A DNA stretch of 46,101 nucleotides from contig JABSOL010000005.1 in the NCBI GenBank assembly GCA_013215985.1, positions 1 to 46,101 of the forward strand, written 5' to 3'. A program made the translations under genes and the position numbers. Positions 16,775 to 28,087 of the stretch are shown in pieces. Source of the DNA: Campylobacteraceae bacterium. GTDB lineage: Bacteria > Campylobacterota > Campylobacteria > Campylobacterales > Arcobacteraceae. The notes under the pieces were generated by a model that had not been told where the DNA came from, did not search any database, and saw only the letters and a list, made by a program, of their open reading frames with translations. How positions within the stretch are numbered: position 1 is the first letter of the stretch; each line of letters opens with the position of its first letter.

Positions 16775-18661
16775 TTATTTTTGTTTTTTTCTCAGTTCTA
16801 AATTTATGTATAAGTGAATAATATCTAAAGCTGCAGGAGTAATTCCTGAGATTTCACTTGCATTAAATAAAGTAGGTGGTCTAAACTTCTCTAGTTTTTC
16901 TACTGCTTCATTTGACAAACCTGGAATATCTTCGTATTTAAAGTTATCAGGAATTTTCATTTTAATCATATTTTTCATTTTATCAATTTGTTTTTTTTGT
17001 TTTTGAACATATCTATAATATTTAGCTTCAATAATGATTTGTTCTTTGATGTAAGTTCCTAAATCTTTTAATGAAGGTACTAAAGCATCTAAAGCATCTA
17101 CTGTTACAGTTGATCTTCCAACAATATCAAGTAATAAAACTTTATCTTTAATTCTATCTTGACCTAAAGATTCTAAAAGTTCTAAGTTTTCTTTTTTAGA
17201 AGTAAACCATTCATCTTTCATTAAATCAATAGCATCTGCAATTGTTTTAGTTTTAATTCTTACTTTTGCGATAGTTTCATCATCAATTAAACCTAATTTA
17301 TGACCATATTCACTTAATCTTACATCTGCACCTTCTTCTCTTAAAAGAAGTCTATACTCTGCACGTGATGTGAACATTCTATAAGGTTCAGTTGTACCTT
17401 TTGTAACTAAATCATCAATTAAAACTCCGATATATGCTTCATCACGTCTAAGAATAAATGGTTCTTTTCCATCAATTGCAAGAGCTGCATTAATACCAGC
17501 CATTAGACCTTGAGATGCTGCTTCTTCATAACCAGTAGTTGCATTAATTTGACCTGCATTATAAAGGTTTTTAATCTTTTTAGTTTCAAGTGTATGTTTT
17601 AATTCTGTAGGATCTACATAATCATATTCAATTGCATAACCATATCTAATGATTTTTGCATTTTCCATTCCTTTAATTGAATGAATCATATCTTTTTGAA
17701 CATCAATAGGCATTGAAGTACTTAAACCATTAATATAGTATTCAGTACACATAGCAGTTTGAGGTTCTAAAAATAATTGATGTCTATCACGTTCTGAAAA
17801 TCTATTTACTTTATCTTCAATACTTGGACAATATCGTGGGCCTGAACCTTGAATTTGACCTGTAAATAAAGGAGCTCTATCAAAGTTAGATGAAATCTTA
17901 CCGTGAGTTCCTGTATTTGTATAAGTAATATAACAAGGAAATTGTTTAGGATTAAACTCTTCTTTGTTTGTTCTAAAAGAAAAAGGTGTAGGTGTTTCGT
18001 CTCCACCATGGGATTCCATTACAGAAAAGTCTAAAGATGAACCATCAACTCTTGCAGGAGTTCCTGTTTTTAATCGTCCAACATTTAAACCTAATTCTTT
18101 AAATTGAGTTGATAAAGTAGAAGATGGTAATTCCCATGCTCTTCCTGCTTCATAAGTTTTTTCCCCAATATGAATAAGTCCTTTCATAAAAGTACCAGTT
18201 GTAATAATTACTTTTTTAGCAAAAAACTTTTCACCAAGTTTTGTTTCAACACCAGCTACTTCTAATTCATCTGTATCTTCTTTTAAAACAAGTTTTGATA
18301 CTTCATCTTGATATACTTCTAAGTTTTTCGTATTATGACAAACTTCTCTCATATATTCTCTATATCTATCCATGTCAATTTGAGCACGGCTTCCTTGAAC
18401 TGCAGCACCTTTTGAAGCATTAAGAATTCTAAATTGAATTCCTGTTGCATCAGTACATAGTCCCATTTCTCCACCAATAGCATCTAATTCTCTAACAAGA
18501 TGACCTTTAGCAAGTCCTCCAATAGCAGGATTACAAGAAGCTGCTCCGATTTGTTCTACTAACATAGTAATTAAAAGAGTTTTTTTGCCCATTCTAGCTG
18601 CTGCTAATGAAGCTTCTATTCCTGAATGACCGGCTCCAACTACAATTACATCATATTCCAT
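16775..18661 (-). CDS. mnmG: tRNA uridine-5-carboxymethylaminomethyl(34) synthesis enzyme MnmG
   Basis: FAD-dependent subunit of the MnmE-MnmG complex (GidA) that modifies the wobble uridine of several tRNAs, working on methylenetetrahydrofolate in the cytoplasm. The N-terminal Rossmann motif [21 protein letters not shown] binds [20 protein letters not shown] and [12 protein letters not shown] are GidA signatures, and [17 protein letters not shown] is the second FAD-binding motif. The C-terminal helical domain that contacts MnmE is complete. Length is 628, as expected. It is monocistronic with a ~118-base leader. The promoter has TATAATTGCGA. Confidence 0.98.
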   Translation of the reverse strand: MEYDVIVVGAGHSGIEASLAAARMGKKTLLITMLVEQIGAASCNPAIGGLAKGHLVRELDAIGGEMGLCTDATGIQFRILNASKGAAVQGSRAQIDMDRYREYMREVCHNTKNLEVYQDEVSKLVLKEDTDELEVAGVETKLGEKFFAKKVIITTGTFMKGLIHIGEKTYEAGRAWELPSSTLSTQFKELGLNVGRLKTGTPARVDGSSLDFSVMESHGGDETPTPFSFRTNKEEFNPKQFPCYITYTNTGTHGKISSNFDRAPLFTGQIQGSGPRYCPSIEDKVNRFSERDRHQLFLEPQTAMCTEYYINGLSTSMPIDVQKDMIHSIKGMENAKIIRYGYAIEYDYVDPTELKHTLETKKIKNLYNAGQINATTGYEEAASQGLMAGINAALAIDGKEPFILRRDEAYIGVLIDDLVTKGTTEPYRMFTSRAEYRLLLREEGADVRLSEYGHKLGLIDDETIAKVRIKTKTIADAIDLMKDEWFTSKKENLELLESLGQDRIKDKVLLLDIVGRSTVTVDALDALVPSLKDLGTYIKEQIIIEAKYYRYVQKQKKQIDKMKNMIKMKIPDNFKYEDIPGLSNEAVEKLEKFRPPTLFNASEISGITPAALDIIHLYINLELRKKQK

Positions 18662-18777
18662 TTTATCTCCATAAAATATTTTGCTCCAAAGGAGTCTAAT
18701 ATTTGTCTATTTTTATTAAAAAGAAGGTTGTTAACAAAGAATTTCTTAGTAAGGTTTTATGCAAGCTTCTTAATGTA

Positions 18778-18792
18778 TTTTCGCAATTATAG
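18778..18792 (-). promoter_or_regulatory. mnmG promoter with TATAATTGCGA signature
   Basis: On the minus strand AGCTATAATTGCGAAAA lies about 125 bases before the mnmG start, with the -10 box at 18786-18791. It is the third copy of the TATAAT(C/T)GCGA pattern in this window. Confidence 0.6.
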
Positions 18793-18854
18793 CTAATATT
18801 TCAGACTTTTAGTCTAATTTTAATATCTAATTCTTATTTGTAAGTTTATATTAT

Positions 18855-18884
18855 AAATAAAAAGCTGCTTTGAGCTTTTTATTT
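18855..18884 (-). terminator. Terminator of the first tandem chemoreceptor
   Basis: AAATAAAAAGCT and AGCTTTTTATTT pair across a 6-base loop, about ten bases after the stop codon of the chemoreceptor at 18894. The stem is AT-rich with a T-rich 3' arm. Confidence 0.7.
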
Positions 18885-18893
18885 ATTTATCAA

Positions 18894-21146
18894 TTATTTA
18901 CCAAAAAATTCTTTTGATTGAGAATCTTTAACAATTTGTTTTGCTAATCCATCTGTTTGATTAGCAATAGAATATGTTTGTGATGCAATATTTGCATTTT
19001 CTTGAGTTTGCCTATCTAAATTAGTAATTGCATCATTAATTTGTGTGATACCAGCTTCTTGTTCTCTACTTGAAGCTGAAATACTTTTAATCATTTCATC
19101 AACTGAAGTAACATTCGTTAATAATTCGCCATAACCATTAATCATTTTAGCTGTTATATCTTTTCCAAATGAAGCTTTAGAAGTTGCATTTTGAACTAAA
19201 TCTTTAATTTCTTTTGCCGCTTCTGCTGATCTACTTGCTAAATTTCTTACTTCTTGAGCTACTACAGCAAATCCTTTTCCAGCTTCTCCAGCAGTTGCCG
19301 CTTCAACTGCAGCATTAAGAGATAAAATATTTGTTTGGAAAGCAATTTTATCAATTACTGAAATAGCTTCTGTTATTAATGTTACTTGAGAAGTAATATC
19401 ATCCATTGCAGAAGAAGTCTGTTTTGCAAGATTAAGTCCATCATTTGCAGATAAAGTTAAACAATAAGAAGAGTCTGTCATATTATCAATATTTTCAGAA
19501 TTTGAAATGATAGTAGATGTAATTTCTTCTAATGCAGCTGCTGTTTCTTCCAATGATGATGCAGCTTCATTTGATGAACTATTTAATGTATCAACATTTG
19601 TGATAAGTTTTTTTGAAGCATCTTCAATTGTTAATCCTGTATTTAAAGAGTTTAATAATAAAGTTGAAATCTCTTTTCCTAAATTATTAATTGATATTTC
19701 AATTTTACCTTCAGGTTCTTCAATTTTGCATCTAAAATTATGATTTGAAAAATTGTCTAAAACATTATTGATTTTATTTAAATCTTTACCAATATTCTTT
19801 TTTAAAGTATTTATCATATTATTAAAATTATCACATAATAAGATCAGTTCTGGATTATTTGCTTTTTTGCTAATAGCATTTTCTAAATAGCCATCTTCAA
19901 CATTTTTTACAATTTGAATAACTTCATTAACTGCTTGATTATCTTTTTCTAATGAATCTTGAATTTTTCCAACATTTGAATTTATTAAATTAGCCATTTG
20001 ACCAAATTCATCATTTGATTCAATTATAATTTTTTTACTACTTGTACTTTCTTTATTTAAATAAGTAAAAAAAGAAATTAAACCATTTGAAATTAGATTT
20101 AAGTTTTTTTCTAATATCTTTGTATTATAAATTAAAACTAAAGTTATAATTAAAAAAGAAATTATTCCTGCAATAATTGCAAACCATTTAATAAATATTG
20201 CATCAGCCAAATATTCTTCTTCTTGCACACTTACAACTAAACCCCAGTTTACTCCAGTATTAGCAATTTCAAAAGGTATCAGATAATAATATGACATTTT
20301 ATTAGTGCCATGAGATAATTTCTCATACTCATAAACTTCATGATTTTGTATTTTTCTTGTAATTGCTGCTGAACTTTTATCCTTTGATACTTCCTCAATA
20401 TGTTTACCGATTAATTCTTTTTTTGGATGAGCTACAATAATACCTTCGTTTGTAATTAAAAAAGCATAACCTCTTTCATAAAGTTTAATTTTTTCTATAT
20501 TATTAGCCATTGAGTCTAAAGAAATATCAATTCCAACTGCACCTATAAATCTATTATTTTTATACATGGGTATTGAAATTGCAGTTACTAATACATTAGT
20601 TCCATTAACATTTGTAAAATATGGTTTTGTAATGAATTCTTTTCTTGCATCTTTAGCTCCATCCACCCACTCTTTTTCTGCTGATATAGGACCTAAGTCA
20701 GCAAATGAAATCTGATTATTATTTTTATAAACATAAGGTGCAAATCTACCATTTTCATCATGAGCTTTTGTATTTGCTAAATCTATATTTTTTTTGAAAA
20801 ATATTCCAGATTCAATATCCATCCAAATTCCAAGTATATAATTATTATTAGATACTAGAGTTTTCATTAAATCAAGTATTTCTTTTTTTGAATAATCTTT
20901 ATTATTAATCATAATATTATTTAAACTTGCAGCAAAACTTTTTGAAAGTACAATAGATTTACTCAAATCTTGTTCTGTTTTGTAGGCATTTGCCAAAGCT
21001 AAACTTTGAATATATTTTTGTGACATGTCTTCAGTACTTGAAAAAGATTTCTCTTCAATCAAATAGGTAGAAACAGACGTAGATAAAAAAATTATACTTA
21101 GAACTGTAAGTAATAATTTTCTTGAAAAACTCATATTTTTAATCAT
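18894..21146 (-). CDS. Methyl-accepting chemotaxis protein with dCache sensor (paralogue A)
   Basis: Inner-membrane chemoreceptor of 750 residues. TM1 (about 10-28) follows a short cytoplasmic start. A periplasmic dCache_1-type domain spans roughly 35-315, with [29 protein letters not shown] and [15 protein letters not shown]2 ([25 protein letters not shown]) follows, then a long coiled-coil region and the MCP signalling tip [48 protein letters not shown]. It ends SKEFFGK with no CheR pentapeptide. The track start (21200) is extended; ATG 21146 has AAAGGA five bases upstream. It is a tandem duplicate of the next gene, with a strongly conserved signalling half and a diverged sensor. The ligand is unknown. 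Confidence 0.95.
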   Translation of the reverse strand: MIKNMSFSRKLLLTVLSIIFLSTSVSTYLIEEKSFSSTEDMSQKYIQSLALANAYKTEQDLSKSIVLSKSFAASLNNIMINNKDYSKKEILDLMKTLVSNNNYILGIWMDIESGIFFKKNIDLANTKAHDENGRFAPYVYKNNNQISFADLGPISAEKEWVDGAKDARKEFITKPYFTNVNGTNVLVTAISIPMYKNNRFIGAVGIDISLDSMANNIEKIKLYERGYAFLITNEGIIVAHPKKELIGKHIEEVSKDKSSAAITRKIQNHEVYEYEKLSHGTNKMSYYYLIPFEIANTGVNWGLVVSVQEEEYLADAIFIKWFAIIAGIISFLIITLVLIYNTKILEKNLNLISNGLISFFTYLNKESTSSKKIIIESNDEFGQMANLINSNVGKIQDSLEKDNQAVNEVIQIVKNVEDGYLENAISKKANNPELILLCDNFNNMINTLKKNIGKDLNKINNVLDNFSNHNFRCKIEEPEGKIEISINNLGKEISTLLLNSLNTGLTIEDASKKLITNVDTLNSSSNEAASSLEETAAALEEITSTIISNSENIDNMTDSSYCLTLSANDGLNLAKQTSSAMDDITSQVTLITEAISVIDKIAFQTNILSLNAAVEAATAGEAGKGFAVVAQEVRNLASRSAEAAKEIKDLVQNATSKASFGKDITAKMINGYGELLTNVTSVDEMIKSISASSREQEAGITQINDAITNLDRQTQENANIASQTYSIANQTDGLAKQIVKDSQSKEFFGK

Positions 21147-21212
21147 GTAATTCCTTTTTTTGAAAATACCATAAAAATGTAGTAAAAAAATCGATTTCAA
21201 ATAAATATTATC

Positions 21213-21236
21213 AGAAAGAGCGAGAATACTCTTTCT
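21213..21236 (-). terminator. Hairpin downstream of the second tandem chemoreceptor
   Basis: AGAAAGAG and CTCTTTCT form an 8-bp stem with an 8-base loop immediately after the stop codon at 21239. Only a loose T-rich stretch follows on the minus strand. Confidence 0.5.
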
Positions 21237-21238
21237 AA

Positions 21239-23497
21239 TTATTTGCCAAAAAACTCTTTTGACTGAGAATCTTCAACAATTTGTTTAGCTAATTCATCAG
21301 TTTGATTAGCAATAGAATATGTTTGTGATGCAATATTTGCATTTTCTTGAGTTTGTCTATCTAAATTTGTAATTGCATCATTTATTTGTGTAATTCCAGA
21401 TTCTTGTTCTTTACTTGAAGCAGAAATATTTTTAATCATTTCGTCAACAGAATTCACATCTTTTAATAAATCTTGATAACCAGAAATCATTTCAGCGCTA
21501 ATATTTTTCCCATAACTTGCTTTTGCAGTTGCGTTTTGTACTAAATCTTTAATTTCTTTTGCAGCTTCTGCTGATCTGCTTGCTAAATTTCTTACTTCTT
21601 GAGCTACTACTGCAAATCCTTTACCTGCTTCTCCAGCAGTTGAAGCTTCAACGGCAGCATTAAGAGATAAAATATTTGTTTGGAAAGCAATTTTATCAAT
21701 TACTGAAATAGCTTCTGTAATTAATGTAACTTGATCAGTAATATTATCCATAGCAGATGAAGTTTCTTCTGCAAGATTTAATCCATCTTTTGCAGAAAGA
21801 GTTAAAGAATCAGATGAGATAGTCATATTATCTATATTCTCAGTATTAGAAATAATAGTAGATGTAATTTCTTCTAAAGCTGCTGCTGTTTCTTCTAATG
21901 ATGCAGCAGCTTCATTTGATGAACTATTTAATGTATCAACATTTGTGATTAGTTTTTTTGAAGCATCTTCAAGTGTTAATCCTGTATTTAAAGACTTTAA
22001 TAGTAAACTTGAAATTTCTTTACCTAAATTATTAATAGATATTTCAATTTTTCCTTCTGGATTTTCTATATTAGCTGTAAAATTATGATTTGAAAAATTG
22101 TCTAAAACAATATTGATTTTATTTAAATCTTTACCAATATTATTTTTTAAAGTATTTATCATATTATTAAAATTATCACATAATAAGATTAGTTCTGGAT
22201 TAGAAGCTTTTTTACTAATAACATTTTTTAAATATCCATTTTCAACATTTTTTACAATGTTAATAACTTCAGAAACATCCTCAATGTCTTTTTCTAATGA
22301 TTCTTGAATATTTTTTACATTAGTATTTATTAAATAAGCCATTTTACCAAATTCATCATTTGAATCAATTTTAATTTTTTCACTATTAAGGCTATCTTTA
22401 TTTAAATAAGTAAAAAATGAATTTAAACCATTTGAAATTAAATTTAAGTTTTTTTCTAATATTCTTGTATTATAAACTAAAACAAAAGAAATAATTAAAA
22501 AAGAAATAATACCAGTAATAATTGCAAACCATTTAATAAATATTGCATCTTTTAGATATTCTTCTTCCGGAACTGATACTGTTAAACCCCAATTTACTCC
22601 TGTCTTTGCAATTTCAAATGGTAGAGTATAATAATAAGACATTTTACTTGTTCCATAAGATTTTTTTTCATATTCAAATTTTTCATCATTTCTTATTTTT
22701 GAAGATAATTTTGATGAATAATTATCATCATTTATAACTTTAGAAATATCTTTTCCTAAAAATTCTTTATTTGGATGAGATATAAAGATACCTGTTGATG
22801 TTGTTAAAAAAGCATAACCACTTTTATAAACATTTATTTTAGAAATAGTTTTTGTAATAGAATCTAATGATATATTTATACCAACAGTTCCAATAAATTG
22901 GTTATTTTTATAAACAGGAACAGATATTGCTGCAACTAAAACTTTTTTTCCGTTAATTGGACTTATATATGGTTCTGTTATATATTCTTTTCCAGATACT
23001 CTTGATTTATCTACCCATGGTCTACTTGGATATGACTGTACATAACTATGTTCTAAAACAATTGAATTATCACTTCTTACTAAATATGGAACAAATCTTC
23101 CATCACTATCATGTCCATTCTTTTTTGCTAAAGATTTTTGGTTTGGAAATAAAATATTTGCATCTATTTCTAGCCAAATACCTAAAATATATGGATTTGA
23201 TTTTAATAAAGAAGTCATAATACTAATTATATTTTCTTTAGTATATGTTTGTTCTTTATTTATAAAGGTACTTAGAGATGAAGCAAAACTATATGATAAA
23301 ACAACTGATTTGTTTAAATCTTCTTTTGCTTTAAAAGTATTAGTAAAAGTCAAACTTTGAATATATTTTTGTGAAATATCCTGTGTACTAGAGAAAATTT
23401 TCTCTTCTATTAAATATGTACTAACAAATGATGATATAAAAACAATAGAAAGTATTGATAACAATAGTCTTTTTGAAAAATCTAGTTTCTTAAACAT
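21239..23497 (-). CDS. Methyl-accepting chemotaxis protein with dCache sensor (paralogue B)
   Basis: Inner-membrane chemoreceptor of 752 residues, tandem paralogue of the downstream receptor. TM1 lies near residues 10-30. The periplasmic dCache_1 domain has [35 protein letters not shown] and [15 protein letters not shown]2 ([21 protein letters not shown]) and the same MCP signalling tip follow, with one change ([12 protein letters not shown]). The end is again SKEFFGK. Compared with paralogue A the pocket region reads SRPW instead of EKEW, and GINIS instead of GIDIS, so ligand range may differ. ATG 23497 with AAAAAGGATAAAC upstream is preferred over the track start at 23530. Confidence 0.95.
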   Translation of the reverse strand: MFKKLDFSKRLLLSILSIVFISSFVSTYLIEEKIFSSTQDISQKYIQSLTFTNTFKAKEDLNKSVVLSYSFASSLSTFINKEQTYTKENIISIMTSLLKSNPYILGIWLEIDANILFPNQKSLAKKNGHDSDGRFVPYLVRSDNSIVLEHSYVQSYPSRPWVDKSRVSGKEYITEPYISPINGKKVLVAAISVPVYKNNQFIGTVGINISLDSITKTISKINVYKSGYAFLTTSTGIFISHPNKEFLGKDISKVINDDNYSSKLSSKIRNDEKFEYEKKSYGTSKMSYYYTLPFEIAKTGVNWGLTVSVPEEEYLKDAIFIKWFAIITGIISFLIISFVLVYNTRILEKNLNLISNGLNSFFTYLNKDSLNSEKIKIDSNDEFGKMAYLINTNVKNIQESLEKDIEDVSEVINIVKNVENGYLKNVISKKASNPELILLCDNFNNMINTLKNNIGKDLNKINIVLDNFSNHNFTANIENPEGKIEISINNLGKEISSLLLKSLNTGLTLEDASKKLITNVDTLNSSSNEAAASLEETAAALEEITSTIISNTENIDNMTISSDSLTLSAKDGLNLAEETSSAMDNITDQVTLITEAISVIDKIAFQTNILSLNAAVEASTAGEAGKGFAVVAQEVRNLASRSAEAAKEIKDLVQNATAKASYGKNISAEMISGYQDLLKDVNSVDEMIKNISASSKEQESGITQINDAITNLDRQTQENANIASQTYSIANQTDELAKQIVEDSQSKEFFGK

Positions 23498-23637
23498 GTT
23501 TATCCTTTTTTTTGATATATATCTTAACAATAAAAAGTAGCAAAAAAATATAAGAAATTCTAAATGTTAGAATTCTTTAAAAAAAAGATTTTATATTTAA
23601 CACTTTTTTGGATATTATTAGAAAAAAAAGGTTTTAT

Positions 23638-24252
23638 GTGTTTACAGGATTAATACGTGAAATGGCAGAAGTTGTAAGTTTAAGTGATAGTACTTTAAGC
23701 ATTAAAGCTAGATATCAGCCAAAAATTGGAGATTCTATTGCAATCAATGGAGCTTGTTTAACAGTTATCCATCTTCGTGATGAAGGTTTTTCAGTTGAAT
23801 TATCACCAGAATCTCAAAATATATTAGCAATGGATAATTATGTAGGTAATGTTCATATTGAACCTGCTATGAAAATGGGTGATAGATTTGAAGGACATGT
23901 TGTTCAAGGACATGTAGATTGTTTGGGTACAATTGAAGAAATTAATGATAATGGTAACTCAAGTGATTATATTATCTCACTACCTCAAGAGTTTATGAAG
24001 TTTATTATTCCAAAAGGTTCAATTACAATTGATGGAGTATCTTTAACTGTAAATGAAGTTTTAAAAAACTCTTTTAGATTAACAATTATTCCACATACAA
24101 TTAAAAATACACTTTTTAATTCATATAAAAAAGGTATGTTAGTAAATATTGAAACAGATATGTTTGCTAGATATGTTTATAATATATTCAAGGGTAAAAA
24201 ATCAGATGATTTATCTTGGGATACAGTAAATGATATTATGGCTTCTTATTAG
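23638..24252 (+). CDS. ribE: Riboflavin synthase alpha chain
   Basis: Converts two molecules of 6,7-dimethyl-8-ribityllumazine to riboflavin, the last step of the pathway, in the cytoplasm. It has two lumazine-binding barrels: the first begins FTGLIREM and has INGACLTV and GHVVQGHVD, and the second has DGVSLTVNEV and IIPHTIKNT. The track starts at 23608, but riboflavin synthases begin M-FTG. The GTG at 23638 fits exactly, has AAGG six bases upstream and gives a 204-residue protein of normal size. It lies divergent from the chemoreceptors, and its 3' end overlaps mreC by 17 bases. It is not beside other rib genes. Confidence 0.94.
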   Translation: MFTGLIREMAEVVSLSDSTLSIKARYQPKIGDSIAINGACLTVIHLRDEGFSVELSPESQNILAMDNYVGNVHIEPAMKMGDRFEGHVVQGHVDCLGTIEEINDNGNSSDYIISLPQEFMKFIIPKGSITIDGVSLTVNEVLKNSFRLTIIPHTIKNTLFNSYKKGMLVNIETDMFARYVYNIFKGKKSDDLSWDTVNDIMASY

Positions 24253-25021
24253 TTTCTAATATCTCTTTTTCAATCTTTTCATAAGTATAAAAATATCTTT
24301 TTTCTCTTACTTGTGAATAAGCTTGAATAATTGCTTCTTGCATATCAGGCATTTTATTGATTTTAATTACTTTACCAACTTTTAGACCCTTATAAAAAAT
24401 ATTATCCATTCCTGAACTTATAACTTCATCTCCAATAGAAATTTTCATCCATATTGGTATATATTTAATTTTTAAATATTTTTCATCATCTTCATTTTTA
24501 TGTACAATACCTGGAGCATTGTTTTTTCCAATAAAAACAGCATAATTTGCTTTTTCATTACCATTTAATAAAGCTAAACTTCTATTATTTGATTTAACAA
24601 CTATTCCTGCAGTAAAATCATTGTCTATTAAAGCAAGTATTTTTTCAGATGTTTTATCTTTATTTAACCATACTTTTGAGAAATCATCAAATTTTACATA
24701 AGATAAAACTTTTACTAATTCAAATTTATTAATGTCTTCTTGAATTTTATTAATTTTTAATAATTGATCATAATCGTATTGATTTTTTGTATAAAGAAAT
24801 TGATATTTTTTTAGAATTTCATTCTCTTTTTTATAATCTTCAATACTTTGAGCTTGATAAAAATATTTATCTCTAAATTCTTGAAATGCATTTGCATTAT
24901 CTTGGTAAGATTCTTTAAATGAGTTAATGAAATTGAATTTTTCTACTATTAGCCTATCTATTTTAAAAATATAAGATAGGCTAAGTAAAGTAAAAAAAAG
25001 TAGAAGTACTAATTTATTCAA
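24236..25021 (-). CDS. mreC: Rod shape-determining protein MreC
   Basis: Inner-membrane protein of the elongasome that links MreB to periplasmic peptidoglycan synthesis. It has an N-terminal membrane anchor (residues 3-19, LVLLLFFTLLSLSYIF), a coiled coil at about 35-95 and two periplasmic beta domains. The beta domains contain KTSEKILALIDNDFTAGIVV and PIWMKISIGDEVISSGMDNIFYKGLKVGKV, the latter typical of MreC. Length is 261. It follows mreB by nine bases. Its 3' end overlaps ribE on the other strand. No mreD is visible downstream in this strand. Confidence 0.93.
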   Translation of the reverse strand: MNKLVLLLFFTLLSLSYIFKIDRLIVEKFNFINSFKESYQDNANAFQEFRDKYFYQAQSIEDYKKENEILKKYQFLYTKNQYDYDQLLKINKIQEDINKFELVKVLSYVKFDDFSKVWLNKDKTSEKILALIDNDFTAGIVVKSNNRSLALLNGNEKANYAVFIGKNNAPGIVHKNEDDEKYLKIKYIPIWMKISIGDEVISSGMDNIFYKGLKVGKVIKINKMPDMQEAIIQAYSQVREKRYFYTYEKIEKEILETNKKP

Positions 25022-25030
25022 ATGTTTACT

Positions 25031-26062
25031 TTATTGGTTTGATATAATTCTTAATAATGCAGGTTCATCTAAAACAGCAGAAGTACCATGAGCAACAGCT
25101 AATAAAGGTTCATCAGCAACAACAACTGGTAATTTTACAATATCAGCTATATATTTATCAATACCTCTAATTAAAGCTCCACCACCTGTTAAAGTAACAC
25201 CATTATCAACAACATCACCAGCTAAATCAGGTGGCATGTCCTCCAAAACAGATCTAATAGCAGCAACTATTTCACGTAAAGGTTCTTTAATTGCGCTTCT
25301 TACACCCTCACTACCTAGTTCAATAGTAGATAATAAACCAGAGTTATCTCTACCTTTTACTTTAACTTTTAATTCTGTGTCTAATTTAATTGCAGTACCA
25401 ATTTCAATTTTAATATTTTCAGCAGTTCTCTCACCTATATATAAATTGTAATTTTGTCTAACATAATCAATAATAGCTTTATCAAATCTATCACCAGCTA
25501 CTTTAATCGATTTAGATAAAACAAGTCCACCTAAAGATGTAACACCAACTTCAGTTGTTCCTCCACCGATATCTACAATAATATATCCAGAAGGATCAGA
25601 AACAGGAATTCCTGCTCCAATAGCAGCTGCCATTGGTTCTTCAATTAAGAATACTTCACGTGCACCTGCAGATAAAGCAGATTCTTTTACCGCTTTTCTT
25701 TCAACTTGAGTAATACCATAAGGAATACAAATAATGATTCTTGGACGAATAAAAGATTTTCTTGAATGTGCTTTTTCAATAAAATATCTAATCATTCGCT
25801 CAGTCATTTCAAAATCTGCAATAACTCCATCTTTCATAGGACGAACAGCTTGAATATTTAAAGGTGTTTTTCCTATCATTTGTTTTGCTTCTTGACCAAC
25901 TGCAAGAATTTTATCATTACCATATCTATCGTGCTGAACAGCTACAACAGAAGGTTCATTTATAATGATTCCTTTTCCTTTGATAGAAACAATTGTATTA
26001 GCAGTACCTAAATCAATCGCCATATCACTAGAAAATAAACCAATAAATTTATCTAGTATCAT
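25031..26062 (-). CDS. mreB: Rod shape-determining protein MreB
   Basis: Actin-like filament protein that guides lateral wall synthesis under the inner membrane. The 343-residue protein has the phosphate-1 motif MAIDLGTANTIV, the phosphate-2 motif IIVDIGGGTTEVGV and the adenosine motif LTGGGALIRGIDKYI. IIICIPYGITQVERKAV is also typical of MreB. The N-terminal ILDKFIGLF is a short amphipathic membrane-binding stretch. It sits in the clpX-mreB-mreC order seen widely in Campylobacterota, with 13 bases between clpX and mreB. Confidence 0.97.
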   Translation of the reverse strand: MILDKFIGLFSSDMAIDLGTANTIVSIKGKGIIINEPSVVAVQHDRYGNDKILAVGQEAKQMIGKTPLNIQAVRPMKDGVIADFEMTERMIRYFIEKAHSRKSFIRPRIIICIPYGITQVERKAVKESALSAGAREVFLIEEPMAAAIGAGIPVSDPSGYIIVDIGGGTTEVGVTSLGGLVLSKSIKVAGDRFDKAIIDYVRQNYNLYIGERTAENIKIEIGTAIKLDTELKVKVKGRDNSGLLSTIELGSEGVRSAIKEPLREIVAAIRSVLEDMPPDLAGDVVDNGVTLTGGGALIRGIDKYIADIVKLPVVVADEPLLAVAHGTSAVLDEPALLRIISNQ

Positions 26063-26075
26063 TTATATTTCCTTC

Positions 26076-27287
26076 TTAAGCTATTTTTGGTAATTTATCC
26101 TCAAGGACAACATCTTTTGTAATAGTAATTGTTTTACCTTTATAATCAGGTAAATCAAACATAATATCTAACATGATTTCTTCTAAAATTGATCTAAGAC
26201 CTCTAGCCCCAGTTTTTCTCTCAATTGCTCTTTTTGCAATTTCTAATAAAGCATCTTTTTCAAATTCTAAATTTACATCATCCATAGAGAATAATTCAAT
26301 ATATTGCTTAATTAGCGAGTTTTTAGGTTCTGTTAGGATATGTACCATATCTTCTTCAGTAATTTCATTTAAAGTAGCTAACATATGTAGTCTACCAATT
26401 AATTCTGGAATTAAACCATATTTAACTAAATCATCTGCTTCTACATGATTTAAATAATTATCATCAATTTTTATAGTTTTTTTATCTTGGTTAAAACCTA
26501 GAGTATTTGCACCATTCTTTTTATTAACGATTTCTTCTAAACCATCAAATGCTCCACCACAAATAAATAATATATTAGTAGTATCAACTTGAGTAGCTTC
26601 TTGACCTGGATGTTTTCTTCCACCTTTTGGTGGAACATTAACAACAGCCCCTTCAATGATTTTAAGCATAGCTTGTTGAACACCTTCACCAGATACATCT
26701 CTAGTAATAGATCTATTTTCACTCATTCTAGCAATTTTATCAATTTCATCAATGAAAATAATTCCACGTTCAGCTTTTTTTACATCACCATCAGCAGCTT
26801 GAACTAGTCTTGTAATAATATTTTCAACATCATCACCAACATATCCAGCTTCAGTTAAAGAAGTAGCATCAGCAATTGCTAAAGGTACATCAAGGTGTTT
26901 AGAAATAGTTTGTGCTAATAATGTTTTACCAGAACCAGTAGGTCCTATTAATAAAACATTAGATTTTTGTAGTTCAACACCATCTTTAATTTCATGTTTT
27001 CTAAAAATTCTTTTATAATGATTATAAACAGCAACAGATAATACTTTTTTAGCTTTATTTTGACCAATAATGTAATCATCTAAAATTGCTTTTAATTCTT
27101 TTGGAGTTAATAAATTAGCTTTTTCTTTATTTTTTTCCACAATAGAAGATGTTTCTTCTTCTGGATTATTCATAATTTCATGAGCTGTATTTATACAAGA
27201 TTGACAAATACACGCTTTATCTCCTGAAATTATCGGGTTTTCTTTATTATCTTCAGTTCCACAGAAATCACACTTAAGTAAACTCAT
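26076..27287 (-). CDS. clpX: ATP-dependent Clp protease ATP-binding subunit ClpX
   Basis: AAA+ unfoldase that feeds tagged proteins to ClpP. The N-terminal zinc-binding domain has Cys at residues 6, 9, 28 and 31. The AAA+ core has Walker [14 protein letters not shown], the pore loop GYVGDDVE, Walker [11 protein letters not shown] and the sensor-2 region [13 protein letters not shown]. The [27 protein letters not shown] segment is the ClpX signature. Length (403) is normal. It lies between lpxA (11 bases) and mreB and is probably cotranscribed with them. Confidence 0.97.
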   Translation of the reverse strand: MSLLKCDFCGTEDNKENPIISGDKACICQSCINTAHEIMNNPEEETSSIVEKNKEKANLLTPKELKAILDDYIIGQNKAKKVLSVAVYNHYKRIFRKHEIKDGVELQKSNVLLIGPTGSGKTLLAQTISKHLDVPLAIADATSLTEAGYVGDDVENIITRLVQAADGDVKKAERGIIFIDEIDKIARMSENRSITRDVSGEGVQQAMLKIIEGAVVNVPPKGGRKHPGQEATQVDTTNILFICGGAFDGLEEIVNKKNGANTLGFNQDKKTIKIDDNYLNHVEADDLVKYGLIPELIGRLHMLATLNEITEEDMVHILTEPKNSLIKQYIELFSMDDVNLEFEKDALLEIAKRAIERKTGARGLRSILEEIMLDIMFDLPDYKGKTITITKDVVLEDKLPKIA

Positions 27288-27298
27288 TAAACTCTCTC

Positions 27299-28078
27299 CT
27301 ATTTTCTTGTAAAAGGAATGCCTCTTTTTGTATTTAATACAAAAGTTGCTAATTCTATTACATATTTATTATTTGTTGATTCTATTAATTCTTTCGCTAC
27401 TTCACTAAGAGGTCTACCTGATTCAAATAGTTCTTTATAAGCATTTCTAATTTCATTAATATCAGATCTCTCAAATCTTCTTCTTAAACCATTTAAGTTT
27501 AAATTCTTAAGTGTTGCATGGTTACCTTGCGCAAGACAAAATGGTGGAATATCTTGAGTTACAACAGAACCTCCACCTATCATTACATGAGAACCTAATT
27601 TACAAAATTGATGAATTGGTGTTAAACCACCAACAACAACATTATTTTCGATTTCAACATGTCCTGCTAGTGTTGCTACATTTGCAAAAACACAAGAGTT
27701 ACCAATAATTACATCATGTGCAACATGAGTATAACCCATAAACAAGTTATCATTCCCAATTCTTGTAATAGAACCACCACCTGATGTTCCTGGATTAAAA
27801 AGTGTAAATTCTCTAATCTTATTATTATCACCAATGATTAATTCTACTTTTTCGCCCGCATATTTTAGATCTTGAGGTTCAGTACCTAAAGCAGCATGTG
27901 AATAAATTTTATTATTATCACCAATAGTAGTGTAACCATCAATTACAGTATGTGAAGCAATATTATTTCCATTTCCAATTTTTACATTTGCACCAATTAT
28001 AGTATATGCACCAATTGTTACATCATCGCCTATAATTGCTCCGTCTTCTATAATTGCAGTTCTGTGAATGTTATTCAT
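27299..28078 (-). CDS. lpxA: Acyl-ACP-UDP-N-acetylglucosamine O-acyltransferase LpxA
   Basis: First enzyme of lipid A synthesis; it transfers a 3-hydroxyacyl chain from ACP to UDP-GlcNAc. The N-terminal ~185 residues are hexapeptide repeats of a left-handed beta helix ([20 protein letters not shown] and following). The catalytic His lies in the [15 protein letters not shown] stretch. The C-terminal helical domain has [25 protein letters not shown]. Length (259) is standard. fabZ lies nine bases upstream and clpX eleven bases downstream. Confidence 0.97.
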   Translation of the reverse strand: MNNIHRTAIIEDGAIIGDDVTIGAYTIIGANVKIGNGNNIASHTVIDGYTTIGDNNKIYSHAALGTEPQDLKYAGEKVELIIGDNNKIREFTLFNPGTSGGGSITRIGNDNLFMGYTHVAHDVIIGNSCVFANVATLAGHVEIENNVVVGGLTPIHQFCKLGSHVMIGGGSVVTQDIPPFCLAQGNHATLKNLNLNGLRRRFERSDINEIRNAYKELFESGRPLSEVAKELIESTNNKYVIELATFVLNTKRGIPFTRK

Positions 28079-28087
28079 ATTATAAAC

